A stretch of DNA of 64,000 nucleotides from SAR324 cluster bacterium. Lineage in GTDB: Bacteria > SAR324 > NAC60-12. The notes below the pieces were generated by a model, which was not told where the DNA came from, searched no databases, and saw nothing but the letters and a program-made list of their open reading frames with translations. The number at the start of each line of letters is the position of its first letter. The first letter of the stretch is position 1. The stretch is from positions 496,001 to 560,000 of the forward strand of contig JANQJU010000064.1 of NCBI GenBank assembly GCA_028281495.1. The letters are read 5' to 3'. Shown here piece by piece: positions 51,848-61,524 of the stretch. The translations under genes and the position numbers were made by a program.

Positions 51848-52648
51848 TCAGGAACTTTCTTTTGTGTACAACCGGTTAACAAAGTGGTCCAGGCAATAGG
51901 ATTCGATTTCGATGAGTTGCGTTTCTTCCCGTTCTTGAGTGCGATGAATGAAGAACATCAGCACCAAACTGAGCAATAAGGAAACTAAAGTCGTATCAAA
52001 TGCGACCCCTAGAAGACTGGTCACCACTTCGATCGCTTCGTTGGCCTTTCCCATTGCTGCTGAAATTCCCAAAACCGTCCCTATGAATCCGATAGAAGGA
52101 ATCGCCCAAGCAAGATACCGAATGGTCGAGTATGAGGTGTCCATGTGCGTCATGGCGATATTGATTTGCTCTTGTAAAAGGCTTGTCAGTTCGGTGGCGT
52201 TAGTTCCTGAACGAAATTTGGAGTCTGCAATTTTTTTGAGAGTACTTACTAAGAGAAGAGAGTGATCGGTTGGGGATAAAGTGGCGATCTTTTCGCGTAC
52301 CTTTTGGATATCTTCAGTATTGAGCAAATGGTCATGATGGCTAGACTCTAGCAATTTCAGCTGAAAGCCTTGTTGTTGGTAACGATAAGTCGAATCTTTG
52401 GCAATGAGCGAAAATACAGCCCAAAAAAAGGCACAATAGGTTGTTAATTGAATCAAACCAAATGCCCATCCACCAAAGAAAACATTGACGAGCCGCTTGG
52501 TAGTGGTGTCGGTAAGCAGTAATTCATGTATACCCCCTAAGCTTCCCCAAAGTATGAGAGCTGTTGCTACTCCAAGTAGAAGTGTCAACCAGTTTTTTGG
52601 ACGATTATTAATTGTAAGAAACGTTTGGTGTGAAAGCTGTGAAGGCAT
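51848..52648 (-). CDS. MotA/TolQ/ExbB-like proton channel protein
   Basis: A 266-residue membrane protein of the MotA/TolQ/ExbB family. Segments lie at about 22-42, 51-75, then a cytoplasmic part, and two later helices: SIGFIGTVLGISAAMGKA and LLGVAFDTTLVSLLLSLVLMFF. The family uses proton motive force to rotate or pull an ExbD/TolR/MotB-type partner; that partner is the next gene, 3 bases downstream. The protein is longer than typical ExbB and its first helices are not followed by a recognised plug. It follows the gene at 52740 in the same direction after a gap of about 91 bases. Confidence 0.85.
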   Translation of the reverse strand: MPSQLSHQTFLTINNRPKNWLTLLLGVATALILWGSLGGIHELLLTDTTTKRLVNVFFGGWAFGLIQLTTYCAFFWAVFSLIAKDSTYRYQQQGFQLKLLESSHHDHLLNTEDIQKVREKIATLSPTDHSLLLVSTLKKIADSKFRSGTNATELTSLLQEQINIAMTHMDTSYSTIRYLAWAIPSIGFIGTVLGISAAMGKANEAIEVVTSLLGVAFDTTLVSLLLSLVLMFFIHRTQEREETQLIEIESYCLDHFVNRLYTKESS

Positions 52649-52739
52649 AAAAAATTCCGAAAAAAAGTTACCTCATCAAGAAGTCAAGAATACTAGCATT
52701 CTAATCCAGTAGATGCATAGCTAGTGGAACACTGCAAAA

Positions 52740-54074
52740 TTACCCGCCACGAACCACTTTCTTTTTACCGCCACGTTCGGCTTCTTTCCGGATTTCATCT
52801 TTCTTTTTTTGTTGTTCTTCCCATTCCATCTTGTCAGAATCCAGCTTGTTGCGTTCACGAACCACAAAAGATTTCAGCTTTTCTTGTTTAGGTCCTGGCG
52901 GCATTTTGCCGACCGAAGCATGCATAACGTCTAGAACTTCCTCCTTATTTTGGAAAATATCGGGTGAATTTCGTTCTTTACCAAGTAAAAGTAGCGAGTC
53001 TCTAAGGCTTTCTCCAGCTTCAGAATGTCGTCCCATTTCTGCATAGTTTTTGCCCACAACCACCAAAACTTCGGAACGTTTTTTTCTATTTTTGTCTGCT
53101 GGAAAGTATTTGAGTGCAGCTTCATAGTGATTCACAGAAAGCTGCTGCAAATCTTTGTATAGGTCTTTTACGGTCATCTTATTAATCGGGCCACTCAATT
53201 CGTGAATTTTTGTGCGCGATGAATGCTGAATGTCAGCTTCCCGATTGTAACGAAATACAAAGTTTTGCAAAATCTGACCATTCTTAAAGTCCCCTTGAAA
53301 CGAGAAGATACTTTTGTACATATCCCCAATATTCAAATGAAGGACGCAAAGTTTTTCTTTGACTGCTGGAGACTGAGGTTTCTTGCTCGAAAAATATTCC
53401 AACATTCGCTCATATTGAAATAATGCATCGGCATAACACTTTTGCTTGACATAAAGTGATGCCAATTTGTTTCGAACGTTGATCGTCGGCAGTTTTTCTT
53501 TTACAGCACGCTGTAAAGCAATATATAGGTTGAAGATTGATTTTTCCCGGTTCATATGAGGAACGAATGCCGGTGGCATCTTCGCCATAATTTGCAAAGT
53601 AACAAAAGACGGAATATTGTCCGCACCCGAAGGAGCGTATTGGGTGGCCATCCTTAAACAGTCGATAGCTTTAAATAACAAGACGACTTGAGTACCCATC
53701 CCTTGGCCAGGAACACGAGATTGCTGGATCAGCATTTGAGCAATACATTTTAGGTGCTGAACCAACATCTTTTCATCTTTTTTCATATAACGGCGGATGT
53801 GTTGGTCCAGGGCAACTTCACTGATCGAGTTCTTTTTGATCATCGCTTCGAGATGTTCCAGTGTGAATTTCATGCTGCCATGCAGCACTGAATCGAACAT
53901 CTTGCCCATGATGCCCTGTTCTTTTTCCTGTTTTTTTACATCGTCCATTCCCATGAAGAGACGATCTTCTTCCTTAAATTTTTCAGGAAGATCTAAGCCA
54001 TCTTGAATGGGACCGCCCTTGCCTTTAGCGCTGGCTTGTCGAGAGGATCCTGTGGAGGGGGTTGATTGAGCCAC
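52740..54074 (-). CDS. Tetratricopeptide-like helical protein upstream of ExbB/ExbD-like genes
   Basis: A 444-residue soluble protein, no signal peptide. The middle and C-terminal parts contain helix pairs with TPR-like spacing (INVRNKLASLYVKQKCYAD, LQQLSVNHYEAALKYFPAD, VLVVVGKNYAEMGRHSEAGESL). Both ends are basic and charged (KDEIRKEAERGGKKKVV). No domain of known function is recognised. The start is GTG at 54074 (TAGG upstream). Being first in the minus-strand run with the channel pair suggests a scaffold for the motor on the cytoplasmic side; that is inference. An ackA terminator lies between the promoter side and ackA. Confidence 0.7.
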   Translation of the reverse strand: MAQSTPSTGSSRQASAKGKGGPIQDGLDLPEKFKEEDRLFMGMDDVKKQEKEQGIMGKMFDSVLHGSMKFTLEHLEAMIKKNSISEVALDQHIRRYMKKDEKMLVQHLKCIAQMLIQQSRVPGQGMGTQVVLLFKAIDCLRMATQYAPSGADNIPSFVTLQIMAKMPPAFVPHMNREKSIFNLYIALQRAVKEKLPTINVRNKLASLYVKQKCYADALFQYERMLEYFSSKKPQSPAVKEKLCVLHLNIGDMYKSIFSFQGDFKNGQILQNFVFRYNREADIQHSSRTKIHELSGPINKMTVKDLYKDLQQLSVNHYEAALKYFPADKNRKKRSEVLVVVGKNYAEMGRHSEAGESLRDSLLLLGKERNSPDIFQNKEEVLDVMHASVGKMPPGPKQEKLKSFVVRERNKLDSDKMEWEEQQKKKDEIRKEAERGGKKKVVRGG

Positions 54075-54083
54075 TTGACCTAC

Positions 54084-54111
54084 TTTTAAAAGATTGCCTC
54101 AAATAGAGGCA
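54084..54111 (-). terminator. Intrinsic terminator after ackA
   Basis: On the minus strand TGCCTC pairs with GAGGCA around a 5-base loop (54095-54111), followed by ATCTTTT. It would end the pta-ackA transcript before the gene starting at 54074. Confidence 0.65.
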
Positions 54112-54225
54112 TTTTATTTAATTCGCAATCACTTGATACCAAGGGGGCAAGGTTGACGGCCCTTCTTCTGATCAAATCCGATTTTAAAGAAAAAATTTCA
54201 ATTAATCGTGTTAGGTACGAGTATT

Positions 54226-55425
54226 TTATGTGCTGATGACTTCGAGAGTTTCCTCAGCAATTTCTAACTCTTCATTGGTGGGAATAACTAAAATTTTCAC
54301 TGGACTATCAGTGGTTTGAATCGCCTGTGGAGAATCGCTACGATTGGCGTTCTTATCAGAATCGATTTCAATTCCCAAGCCTTTTAGCCCTTGGCACACC
54401 TCGGATCGAATCTCTTTTGAATTTTGTCCAATACCAGCTGTGAAAATCAAAGAGTCCACTTTTCCCAGTACAGCAAAATACGCACCAATGTACTTTTTTA
54501 TCCGATAACTATACATTTCCACTGCCAATTTCGCTAGTGCATTCCCTTCTTCTCGCTGAACTAGTATATCGCGCATGTCATTGCTGCCACAGATGCCTTT
54601 GAGACCACTTTGCTTGTTCAAAAGAGTGTCAATTTCTTGAATGGACTTACCTGTTTGTTTTGCCAAATAGGAGTGGATTGCCGGATCGATGTCTCCACTG
54701 CGAGTGCCCATGATAATTCCTTCTAGCGGAGTCATCCCCATCGAAGTGTCGACACTCTGTCCGTTTTGAATGGCTGCGATGCTCGCTCCGTTTCCTAGAT
54801 GAATCGTGATGAAATTCAATTCGTCTTTGGGACGACCTAGAAATTGCGCGGCCGCCTTTGCTACAAACATGTGAGATGTTCCGTGAAATCCGTACCGTCG
54901 AATGCGATAGGTTTCGTAAAGTTCGTGAGGCAGGGCGTAATGATAGGCATAAGGGGGAATCGATTGGTGAAATGCCGTGTCAAATATTGCGACCTGAGGA
55001 ACTGAAAAAATCGAACGAGCCACTTCAATCCCTGTTAAATTCGCGGGATTGTGCAAGGGAGCGAGTGGTATGTTTGCCTCAATAGCGGCTATAACCGGCT
55101 CATCAATCAAAGTTGGCTGTTGAAACGTCTCTCCCCCATGGACCACCCGGTGCCCAACACCTTTAATTTCCGAGGTGTCTTGAAGCACTCCGTGGGTGGA
55201 ATCGCATAGGAGGTTTACAACCAAATTAAGTCCCTCTTTATGATCCGTGATGGCTTGCTCTATCCTGTGAGTGTAGGCCTCATCCTTAAAATACTTGTGG
55301 GTCAAGACACTGTTGGATTCCCCAATCCTCTCGACTAAACCAGAAGCCATCACAGTTCCTTCTGGCATATCAAATAGTTGGTATTTGATGGATGAACTGC
55401 CGGTATTGATGACTAAGATTTTCAT
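54226..55425 (-). CDS. ackA: Acetate kinase
   Basis: A 399-residue acetate kinase that converts acetyl phosphate and ADP to acetate and ATP. Signatures are VINTGSSSIKYQLFD at the start, GHRVVHGG, RRYGFHGTSHMFV and GLEGIIMGTRSGDIDP-like (quoted in part as GTRSGDIDP). AAGGAGG precedes the ATG. It overlaps the pta stop by 4 bases (ATGA), so Pta and AckA are made together. Confidence 0.97.
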   Translation of the reverse strand: MKILVINTGSSSIKYQLFDMPEGTVMASGLVERIGESNSVLTHKYFKDEAYTHRIEQAITDHKEGLNLVVNLLCDSTHGVLQDTSEIKGVGHRVVHGGETFQQPTLIDEPVIAAIEANIPLAPLHNPANLTGIEVARSIFSVPQVAIFDTAFHQSIPPYAYHYALPHELYETYRIRRYGFHGTSHMFVAKAAAQFLGRPKDELNFITIHLGNGASIAAIQNGQSVDTSMGMTPLEGIIMGTRSGDIDPAIHSYLAKQTGKSIQEIDTLLNKQSGLKGICGSNDMRDILVQREEGNALAKLAVEMYSYRIKKYIGAYFAVLGKVDSLIFTAGIGQNSKEIRSEVCQGLKGLGIEIDSDKNANRSDSPQAIQTTDSPVKILVIPTNEELEIAEETLEVIST

Positions 55426-57527
55426 GCGCCTCCTTTTTCTGCTTGTGCCTGGATTGCCGTGATTACAACTGTATTAACGATGTCGGGTACTAAACAGCCT
55501 CGGCTCAAATCATTGACAGGCTTATTCAATCCTTGCAGAACCGGACCGATAGCGACGGCTTGAGCGGAACGTTGCACGGCTTTGTAGGTATTGTTACCCG
55601 TATTGAGATCTGGAAAAATGAAGACGGTTGCCTGACCTGCAACTTTACTATCCGGCATTTTGGTTTTGGCCACATCCGGGTCAACAGCTGCATCATATTG
55701 AATTGGGCCTTCGAGTTTCAAATTGGAAGCCTGCTCTTGGGCAATACGCGTGGCTTCTCTCACCTTCTCAACTTCGGCTCCTTTCCCAGAAGATCCGGTT
55801 GAATAAGATAACATGGCAACGCGTGGCTCTATTCCAAACACCTGTGCTGTCTCTGCGGAACGCATGCCAATTTCTGCGAGTTGTTCTGCGTTGGGGTTTG
55901 GGTTGACCGCGCAGTCTCCGTAAACCAATGTTCGATCTTTCAAGCACATGAAAAAAACACTAGAAACTAAAGAAGCTCCCGGTTTGGTACGAATGAACTC
56001 GAAGGCAGGTCGGATTGTTTGCTGTGTTGTATGGACCGCTCCAGATACCATTCCATCGGCATGTCCTTTATACACCATCATCGTTCCAAAATAGGTCACG
56101 TCTGCCATAATGTCGTGAGCATGTTCCAACGTGATGCCTTTATGTTTGCGTAGTTCTGCATACGTTTGGGCATAATCTTCGAAATCAGGCGATTGATTAG
56201 GTTGAATGATCTCTACTCCGTCCAATTGGAGTCCTAGTTTTGCAATTTTTTCATTTATTTCATCGACATTCCCTAGAAGGGTAATTTTAACAACATTGCG
56301 ACGGGTTAAGATTTCCGCGGCCTTGAGGATGCGATCTTCGCCGCCTTCGGGAAGAACAATATGCTGCCGATTCGTTTTGGCACGCTGGATCAGACCGTAT
56401 TCAAACATCTTGGGTGTTACGACGGTGGAGTGTGTTGTTTCCAGACGTTGTCGTAACTCGTCAATATTGACATGAGATTCAAACACCCCTAGCGCGGTCG
56501 CAATTTTTCGATGATCATTGGGGTTGATCTCAGCGTGAATCGAAGTCAGTTGTTCCGTAGTAGTGTATGTATCTTTTGAGGAAAACAGAATGGGAATTGG
56601 GACCTTAGACCAACCGTCAATCAATCGCAAAACGGAATCTTCAGGTTTCAAACCGCCTGTTAACAAAATACCGGCAATGTTGGGATAAGTAGTAGATACG
56701 CCCGCAATTAGACTACCCAAAATAATATCAGCACGATCTCCAGGAGTGACTACAAGGCTTCCGTTTTCGATGTGATCTAAGAAGTTACGGAGTTGCATCG
56801 CGGCGATCGTATAATGATAAGCATGTCTTTCAAGCTTGTCAGCCCCATAGAGTACCTCGGCATCTAAAGCTTCAACAATTTCTCGGATAGTTGGTTTTCC
56901 CAATGTAGGAATATCGGGGATCGTATTGATCAATATATCGAGTGTTTTGAAATCTTGTTTTAAGCGCTCTACGATTTCCTCACTTTGATCCATCTGAACT
57001 CGATTCACTATCACCCCTAAGATTTTAACACCCTTGTCTTCGAAGGATTCCACAGCCATTCGTGTGGAGCTGATGACCTCTTCCACCGATTTGTGACGAC
57101 CGTTGGTGATTACTAGCAGGGGGCTTCCTAAGTTGTTGGCGATGTCCGAATTGATGTCGAATTCGAATGCGGAAGTCACACCTTCAAAGTCAGTGCCCTC
57201 GCATAATACGAAGTCACACTGGTTCTCTAACTCTTTAAATTTAGATAAAATTCCTTCCAATAATACGTCATGGTGTCCTAAATTGATGAGTTCTTTGGCT
57301 GCACGAAATGTGTAGGCGTAAGTACTTTCATAAGGTACATCCAACTTGTAATAGGTGCGGATAAGATGAATGTCATGATCGAATGAGGAAGGTGAGTCTT
57401 CATTGATAATGGGGCGAAAAAAACCAACTTTGCTAATATTTCTCAATAGAATTTCCATCAAACCTAAGGCAATTGCCGATTTTCCACTGCGTGGTTCGGT
57501 AGGGGTGATATACAATGTTCTCGTCAT
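55422..57527 (-). CDS. pta: Phosphate acetyltransferase, long type
   Basis: A 701-residue phosphate acetyltransferase that swaps CoA on acetyl-CoA for phosphate. The N-terminal half has a P-loop (TPTEPRSGKSAIALGL) and a DRTGG-type regulatory region, and the C-terminal third is the catalytic PTA_PTB domain (PEGGEDRILKAAEIL, MVYKGHADGMVSGAVHTT, SYSTGSSGKGAEVEKV). The length is that of the E. coli type with regulatory N-terminus. The start is ATG 57527 with AAGGAG upstream; a longer frame adds no homology. It is divergent from the esterase gene at 57654. Confidence 0.96.
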   Translation of the reverse strand: MTRTLYITPTEPRSGKSAIALGLMEILLRNISKVGFFRPIINEDSPSSFDHDIHLIRTYYKLDVPYESTYAYTFRAAKELINLGHHDVLLEGILSKFKELENQCDFVLCEGTDFEGVTSAFEFDINSDIANNLGSPLLVITNGRHKSVEEVISSTRMAVESFEDKGVKILGVIVNRVQMDQSEEIVERLKQDFKTLDILINTIPDIPTLGKPTIREIVEALDAEVLYGADKLERHAYHYTIAAMQLRNFLDHIENGSLVVTPGDRADIILGSLIAGVSTTYPNIAGILLTGGLKPEDSVLRLIDGWSKVPIPILFSSKDTYTTTEQLTSIHAEINPNDHRKIATALGVFESHVNIDELRQRLETTHSTVVTPKMFEYGLIQRAKTNRQHIVLPEGGEDRILKAAEILTRRNVVKITLLGNVDEINEKIAKLGLQLDGVEIIQPNQSPDFEDYAQTYAELRKHKGITLEHAHDIMADVTYFGTMMVYKGHADGMVSGAVHTTQQTIRPAFEFIRTKPGASLVSSVFFMCLKDRTLVYGDCAVNPNPNAEQLAEIGMRSAETAQVFGIEPRVAMLSYSTGSSGKGAEVEKVREATRIAQEQASNLKLEGPIQYDAAVDPDVAKTKMPDSKVAGQATVFIFPDLNTGNNTYKAVQRSAQAVAIGPVLQGLNKPVNDLSRGCLVPDIVNTVVITAIQAQAEKGGA

Positions 57528-57653
57528 GAAAAGCTCCTTCGGAAATTGAGTATGAGAGAGGGTTGAAATTACAAGCAATTGTAACAAATTGCTTTTTGAA
57601 AGCCACCGATTTAATAAGGCAAAAATATGCTAATTTGAACTGGAAAGGACCCT

Positions 57654-58340
57654 ATGAACAAACAAAATCCAGAGTTGCTACAGACTGTTGAAATCAATCC
57701 TAAAAAGAATCCAAAGGCAACTGTAATTTGGATGCATGGTTTGGGTGCGGATGGTCACGACTTCGAAGCCATTGTTCCCGAATTGCAGCTTCCTGAAACG
57801 CTCCCCATTCGCTTTGTTTTTCCTCACGCTCCGTTTCTACCAGTGACTCTGAATGGCGGTATGAAAATGAGAGCTTGGTATGATATCAACAGTCTCGAAT
57901 TGATGGGGCACCAAGTGGATACTGACAATATCCAAAAATCTTCCCAAGCCATTAGCAATTTGATTCGACGGGAAATCGACCAAGGAATGACATCTCGCCA
58001 AATTGTTCTCGCTGGATTCTCTCAAGGGGGGGTGATTGCTTTACATACTGGATTGCAGTGGCCTTCGGCGCTTGCAGGTATTTTGGCTCTTTCGACCTAT
58101 CTTCCCACCCTATCTCAATTGAAATCGGACCGCAGTGCTGCCAATCAAAATCTACCAATCTGGATGGCTCATGGAACTTACGATCCCGTGGTCGCACTTT
58201 TTTTGGGCAGTCACGCTCGTGACGGTTTACAACAACTGGGTTATTCTGTGGATTGGAACGAGTACCCCATGCTCCATCAAGTTTGTCTTGAAGAAATTCA
58301 AGGCATTCGAAGTTGGCTGCTCAAAATTTTTAGCGATTGA
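57654..58340 (+). CDS. Carboxylesterase/phospholipase-like alpha/beta hydrolase
   Basis: A 228-residue serine esterase of the acyl-protein thioesterase/carboxylesterase type. The first strand has MHGLGADGHDFEAIVPEL, the nucleophile elbow is GFSQGGVIALHTGLQ, and the remaining triad residues fit GTYDPVV (Asp) and YPMLHQV (His). It usually hydrolyses short acyl esters. AAAGGA precedes the ATG. No secretion signal is seen. Confidence 0.92.
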   Translation: MNKQNPELLQTVEINPKKNPKATVIWMHGLGADGHDFEAIVPELQLPETLPIRFVFPHAPFLPVTLNGGMKMRAWYDINSLELMGHQVDTDNIQKSSQAISNLIRREIDQGMTSRQIVLAGFSQGGVIALHTGLQWPSALAGILALSTYLPTLSQLKSDRSAANQNLPIWMAHGTYDPVVALFLGSHARDGLQQLGYSVDWNEYPMLHQVCLEEIQGIRSWLLKIFSD

Positions 58341-58541
58341 GGTCGATGCCAAGGGTAACTTTTGCTACGCATTTTTAGAAACTGGAAAAAGCTACCCACA
58401 GCCGAAAGAATGAACCGCTTTTATCGCAAAAATCCCTGTATTAACAAAGGAAAGTAACATGGCCTTGAGATGGACTGTGTTGTGCATTTCTTGAATAAAA
58501 ATAATTGCAACTGATCCTCTGCATTTCAGTATAAGGAACGA

Positions 58542-59579
58542 GTGAAAACGACTAGTGGAAACAAATCCTGGAGAAGTATTCGCGTAATTGGGGTTCTGAT
58601 TGGATTGCTCTTAGTAGCAGTTGGGGGGATCGGAACTGCCTATGGCGGCACAATAGCCGTTCCTTCGATCTTTGTGTTACACCGCCCCCTGAACCCTGCT
58701 TTGATCACCCGAACGACTGGTTTTGGTTTTGCTTACGGAGCAGGAGGAAGCAATCGAGACCTGACCAATTCGGCACCCAGTAATTGCGAGTTGAAAGGTT
58801 TTTCAGATTGCGCCCCAGACAGGTCCGAAACCCGATTGGTCTATGGCAATCTATTGGAGATAGCTTATATTCAATATGAGGGCATAAGCAATCATCAACA
58901 AGAAAAGGATTCTCGGAATAGCTTTCGCCTCAATTTCAATCAAACAAGGTACGATTATCAAGGGTCCATTGCCCTAAAGTTGGGTGGATTTTTTTCGATA
59001 GGTGCTTATCGCCGAGATACAGAAGAACGAGTAAGAGAGACTTTTGTCGATTTCAGCGGCCAATTCACCAGTAAAAGAAAAACTGAAACCACTAACACGG
59101 GCATTGGAGCGCATATAAGCCTTTGGGATTGGTTGCATTTTGCCTACTACAAAGATGGACCGATTGAACCAAAAAACACGAAGACGAAGGGGAGGGATTT
59201 CGAGATCGCCAATGAGGAAGGCTTTCAAGGAGGAGGCCTCGGATTTCTTATCAATCTGGGTGGACCCGAGGAACGTCCAAATGAAATTGCTTTCGAATTG
59301 TTTTCGCTTCAATCTAAAGCACCGTTGACAAATGAAAGAGCTACGCTCAACGGAATAAACTTTGAAATCACATTAGGCTACCTCGTCTTCTATTCCCAAA
59401 TCTTACAGGACGCCAACAATAACTTTTTTGGTGGGGAATTGCTTCGGGACGCTCAGGTCAGCTTTGCGACTGGAGTGGGATGGAATGGAGATCTTCTCCA
59501 GATTCTTGTTGGTAGAGATCCCCGTTACTTCACTGGAATGGATGGTGGTGCTCAAGTAGTGATTGGATTCCAATTTTAA
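58542..59579 (+). CDS. Probable outer-membrane beta-barrel protein
   Basis: A 345-residue exported protein. A signal-like segment (IRVIGVLIGLLLVAVGG then YGG) precedes alternating hydrophobic strands rich in glycine and aromatic residues, for example GGFFSIGAYRRD, and the protein ends IGFQF with a C-terminal phenylalanine as in outer-membrane barrels. No family was recognised. The start is GTG at 58542 with AAGGAACG upstream. It is followed after 8 bases by another exported gene, so the pair likely forms an operon. Confidence 0.75.
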   Translation: MKTTSGNKSWRSIRVIGVLIGLLLVAVGGIGTAYGGTIAVPSIFVLHRPLNPALITRTTGFGFAYGAGGSNRDLTNSAPSNCELKGFSDCAPDRSETRLVYGNLLEIAYIQYEGISNHQQEKDSRNSFRLNFNQTRYDYQGSIALKLGGFFSIGAYRRDTEERVRETFVDFSGQFTSKRKTETTNTGIGAHISLWDWLHFAYYKDGPIEPKNTKTKGRDFEIANEEGFQGGGLGFLINLGGPEERPNEIAFELFSLQSKAPLTNERATLNGINFEITLGYLVFYSQILQDANNNFFGGELLRDAQVSFATGVGWNGDLLQILVGRDPRYFTGMDGGAQVVIGFQF

Positions 59580-59587
59580 AAATCAAT

Positions 59588-60043
59588 ATGTTGCGTACAT
59601 TTCTTATACCATTGCTTCTGTTTTTCTGGTTCTTTCCTCAATCTGCCTTTGGTTTGCAGATTGGTCGTCCTCTTCGTACCGAAATTCTGAACCTCCAGGA
59701 TCAAGCCATTGCCAAAGCTTTGATTTATATCGATTATTTTGAGGTGTTGAGTATGAATTCTCGTCCGCTTGGAAAGGTCGGTATTGTTAACTTGCACGGA
59801 AATTTAGAATTGTTTTTGGTCAAGGAAAATAGCGAAAAGGCATTGGTGGGGTGGGCCGCCGATAAACATCTGTATAACGGAGATGGCGAACTAGTGGGTT
59901 TTTACGATTGGACGACATATTGGGTTTATGCATACTCCGTTACCGGTCAACCGTTGGGAAAGGCAAAGTGCATTGCATTCCGGGGGTATTGTGCTGCTGG
60001 TGTAGCCGCATTTTTGACAGGCTTATTTTCGGAGCTTAAGTGA
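59588..60043 (+). CDS. Exported small beta-rich protein
   Basis: A 151-residue protein with a signal peptide (LIPLLLFFWFFPQSAFG) and short repeats of the type PLGKVG, GDGELVGFYDW and QPLGKAK, typical of small beta-flower or blade-like domains. No enzyme motif is seen. It follows the barrel-like gene by 8 bases with a weak site. It ends overlapping the convergent PhoD-like gene by 8 bases. Confidence 0.75.
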   Translation: MLRTFLIPLLLFFWFFPQSAFGLQIGRPLRTEILNLQDQAIAKALIYIDYFEVLSMNSRPLGKVGIVNLHGNLELFLVKENSEKALVGWAADKHLYNGDGELVGFYDWTTYWVYAYSVTGQPLGKAKCIAFRGYCAAGVAAFLTGLFSELK

Positions 60044-61451
60044 AATCTAGTTCGCTTGCATAGATCTGATAGAAGTCATCTCCATTTTTCCACTTTTCTT
60101 GAGCTTCTAGGGTGTGGACTGTCAAGTCCACATATGGGTCTTCTCCCTCTGTATGAAATTCAAGCATTCCGAAGTTGTATTTTCCTTTTACATTGAGAAT
60201 TTGCTTCGTTTCGTCGCTACGGACCGAAGATTTACTCTTAGCGGGAACGGCCAATCCGCTACTTGTGAATTCATAAAGTGGGTAAGTGGGAGCATTTGTG
60301 TTTAGGTTGGGGTTTAATCGATAGGCAGCTGCTTGGTGAATATCGCCCGACAAGAGTAAGATTCCAGAGATTTTTTCCTCAAAAATATAGCGAAAGAGGC
60401 TATCTCGCTCTTCTTTAAATTTTTTCCAACACTCGCCCTTACCTTTGTCATTCCATTGCACACTAGAAACCAATACTTTGAAGGTTCCATTACTTTGTTT
60501 CAATTCGCGTTTAAGCCATTGTGTCTGTTGGTCACCAAGCAGTTGGTTTCCAGATTTGGTGCGACGAAACCATCGAGTGTCCAACATGAAAAAATCAACG
60601 TCACCAATGGACCACTTGAAATAAATACCTTCACCGTACTCGCCATGACTGGGGTTGGGAAGAATAGAAGTGAATAGTTTTCGAGACCAAGTTCGGATTT
60701 TGCGGGAAACTTTTTCAGCGGAAGTATTGTTTTCCCAGAAGTCATGGTCGTCCCAGATCGAATACATGGGGGTCGTTGAAAACAATTTCTTAAAGAATTC
60801 AACCTTAAGTTGGCGTTCATATTTTGTGTCTAGTTGGCCGTTTGCAGAATGATTTGAAGGTAAATCGTTATAAACAATATCGCCAATTAGCATGAACGCA
60901 TTGGGCTTTTTTTTGGCAATTCTATTGAAAATCCATTGCTCAGAATTTTCCCCTTCACGTATACAGGATCCAAATCCCACACGATACGTGCCAGATACAC
61001 CTTGCTGGGGCCACGATTGACTTTTCTGGTCTTTTAGAAATTTTTTCATAGCGGGATAGTGCCCGAACAGTTTTGACAAGCTATCTTCCCAAGGACCAAA
61101 AAATCGATTCGTTCCTGCTTTCATCCGAATTTCTTTTTTTTCACCAGCGATTTTGATTTTTTCCCGAAATTCTTGAAAAAGGTTAACTCCAAATGAAACA
61201 TAAAGTTGACCATCCTTCCCTCTCGAAAAAAATGGTCCGTACTCCAATTCACTACTGTTTTTGAATGTTCTTTGGAGGTCTTTTGTATTGGCCACAGGTA
61301 AGAATTTACTCAACGGATGCAAGCGGTTTTTCGTGCTCCTAACTTTAGCAAAGGCGATATTACTTCCTGCCCAGAACAAGTTGGATGCAGCGCCTCCTAA
61401 AAATGCTGCCAACAGTTTAACAAATTTTCTCCGATTTATACCTTCATCCAC
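60036..61451 (-). CDS. PhoD-like metallophosphatase, Tat-exported
   Basis: A 471-residue alkaline phosphatase D-type enzyme. A twin-arginine signal (NRRKFVKLLAAFLGGAA) sends it to the periplasm. Metal-site motifs are FGSCIREG, FMLIGDIVYND, YSIWDDHDFWENN and LLSGDIHQAAAYRL. PhoD-type enzymes release phosphate from esters with calcium and iron. The start is GTG at 61451 with AAAGGAG 6 bases upstream. It follows gspC in direction with a spacer of about 70 bases. No pho box was identified. Confidence 0.9.
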   Translation of the reverse strand: MDEGINRRKFVKLLAAFLGGAASNLFWAGSNIAFAKVRSTKNRLHPLSKFLPVANTKDLQRTFKNSSELEYGPFFSRGKDGQLYVSFGVNLFQEFREKIKIAGEKKEIRMKAGTNRFFGPWEDSLSKLFGHYPAMKKFLKDQKSQSWPQQGVSGTYRVGFGSCIREGENSEQWIFNRIAKKKPNAFMLIGDIVYNDLPSNHSANGQLDTKYERQLKVEFFKKLFSTTPMYSIWDDHDFWENNTSAEKVSRKIRTWSRKLFTSILPNPSHGEYGEGIYFKWSIGDVDFFMLDTRWFRRTKSGNQLLGDQQTQWLKRELKQSNGTFKVLVSSVQWNDKGKGECWKKFKEERDSLFRYIFEEKISGILLLSGDIHQAAAYRLNPNLNTNAPTYPLYEFTSSGLAVPAKSKSSVRSDETKQILNVKGKYNFGMLEFHTEGEDPYVDLTVHTLEAQEKWKNGDDFYQIYASELDFT

Positions 61452-61524
61452 CTTTTTCTCCTTTATCAGAAAACACTATATCGATTGAATTGGAATACGA
61501 CTCCTTCTATTAGGCATGCCTACG

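Noticed and set aside
49084..52648. Interpretation as Zorya defence or a flagellar stator
   Set aside because: No OmpA-like peptidoglycan domain on the ExbD-like protein and no helicase or nuclease partners; neighbours differ from either system.
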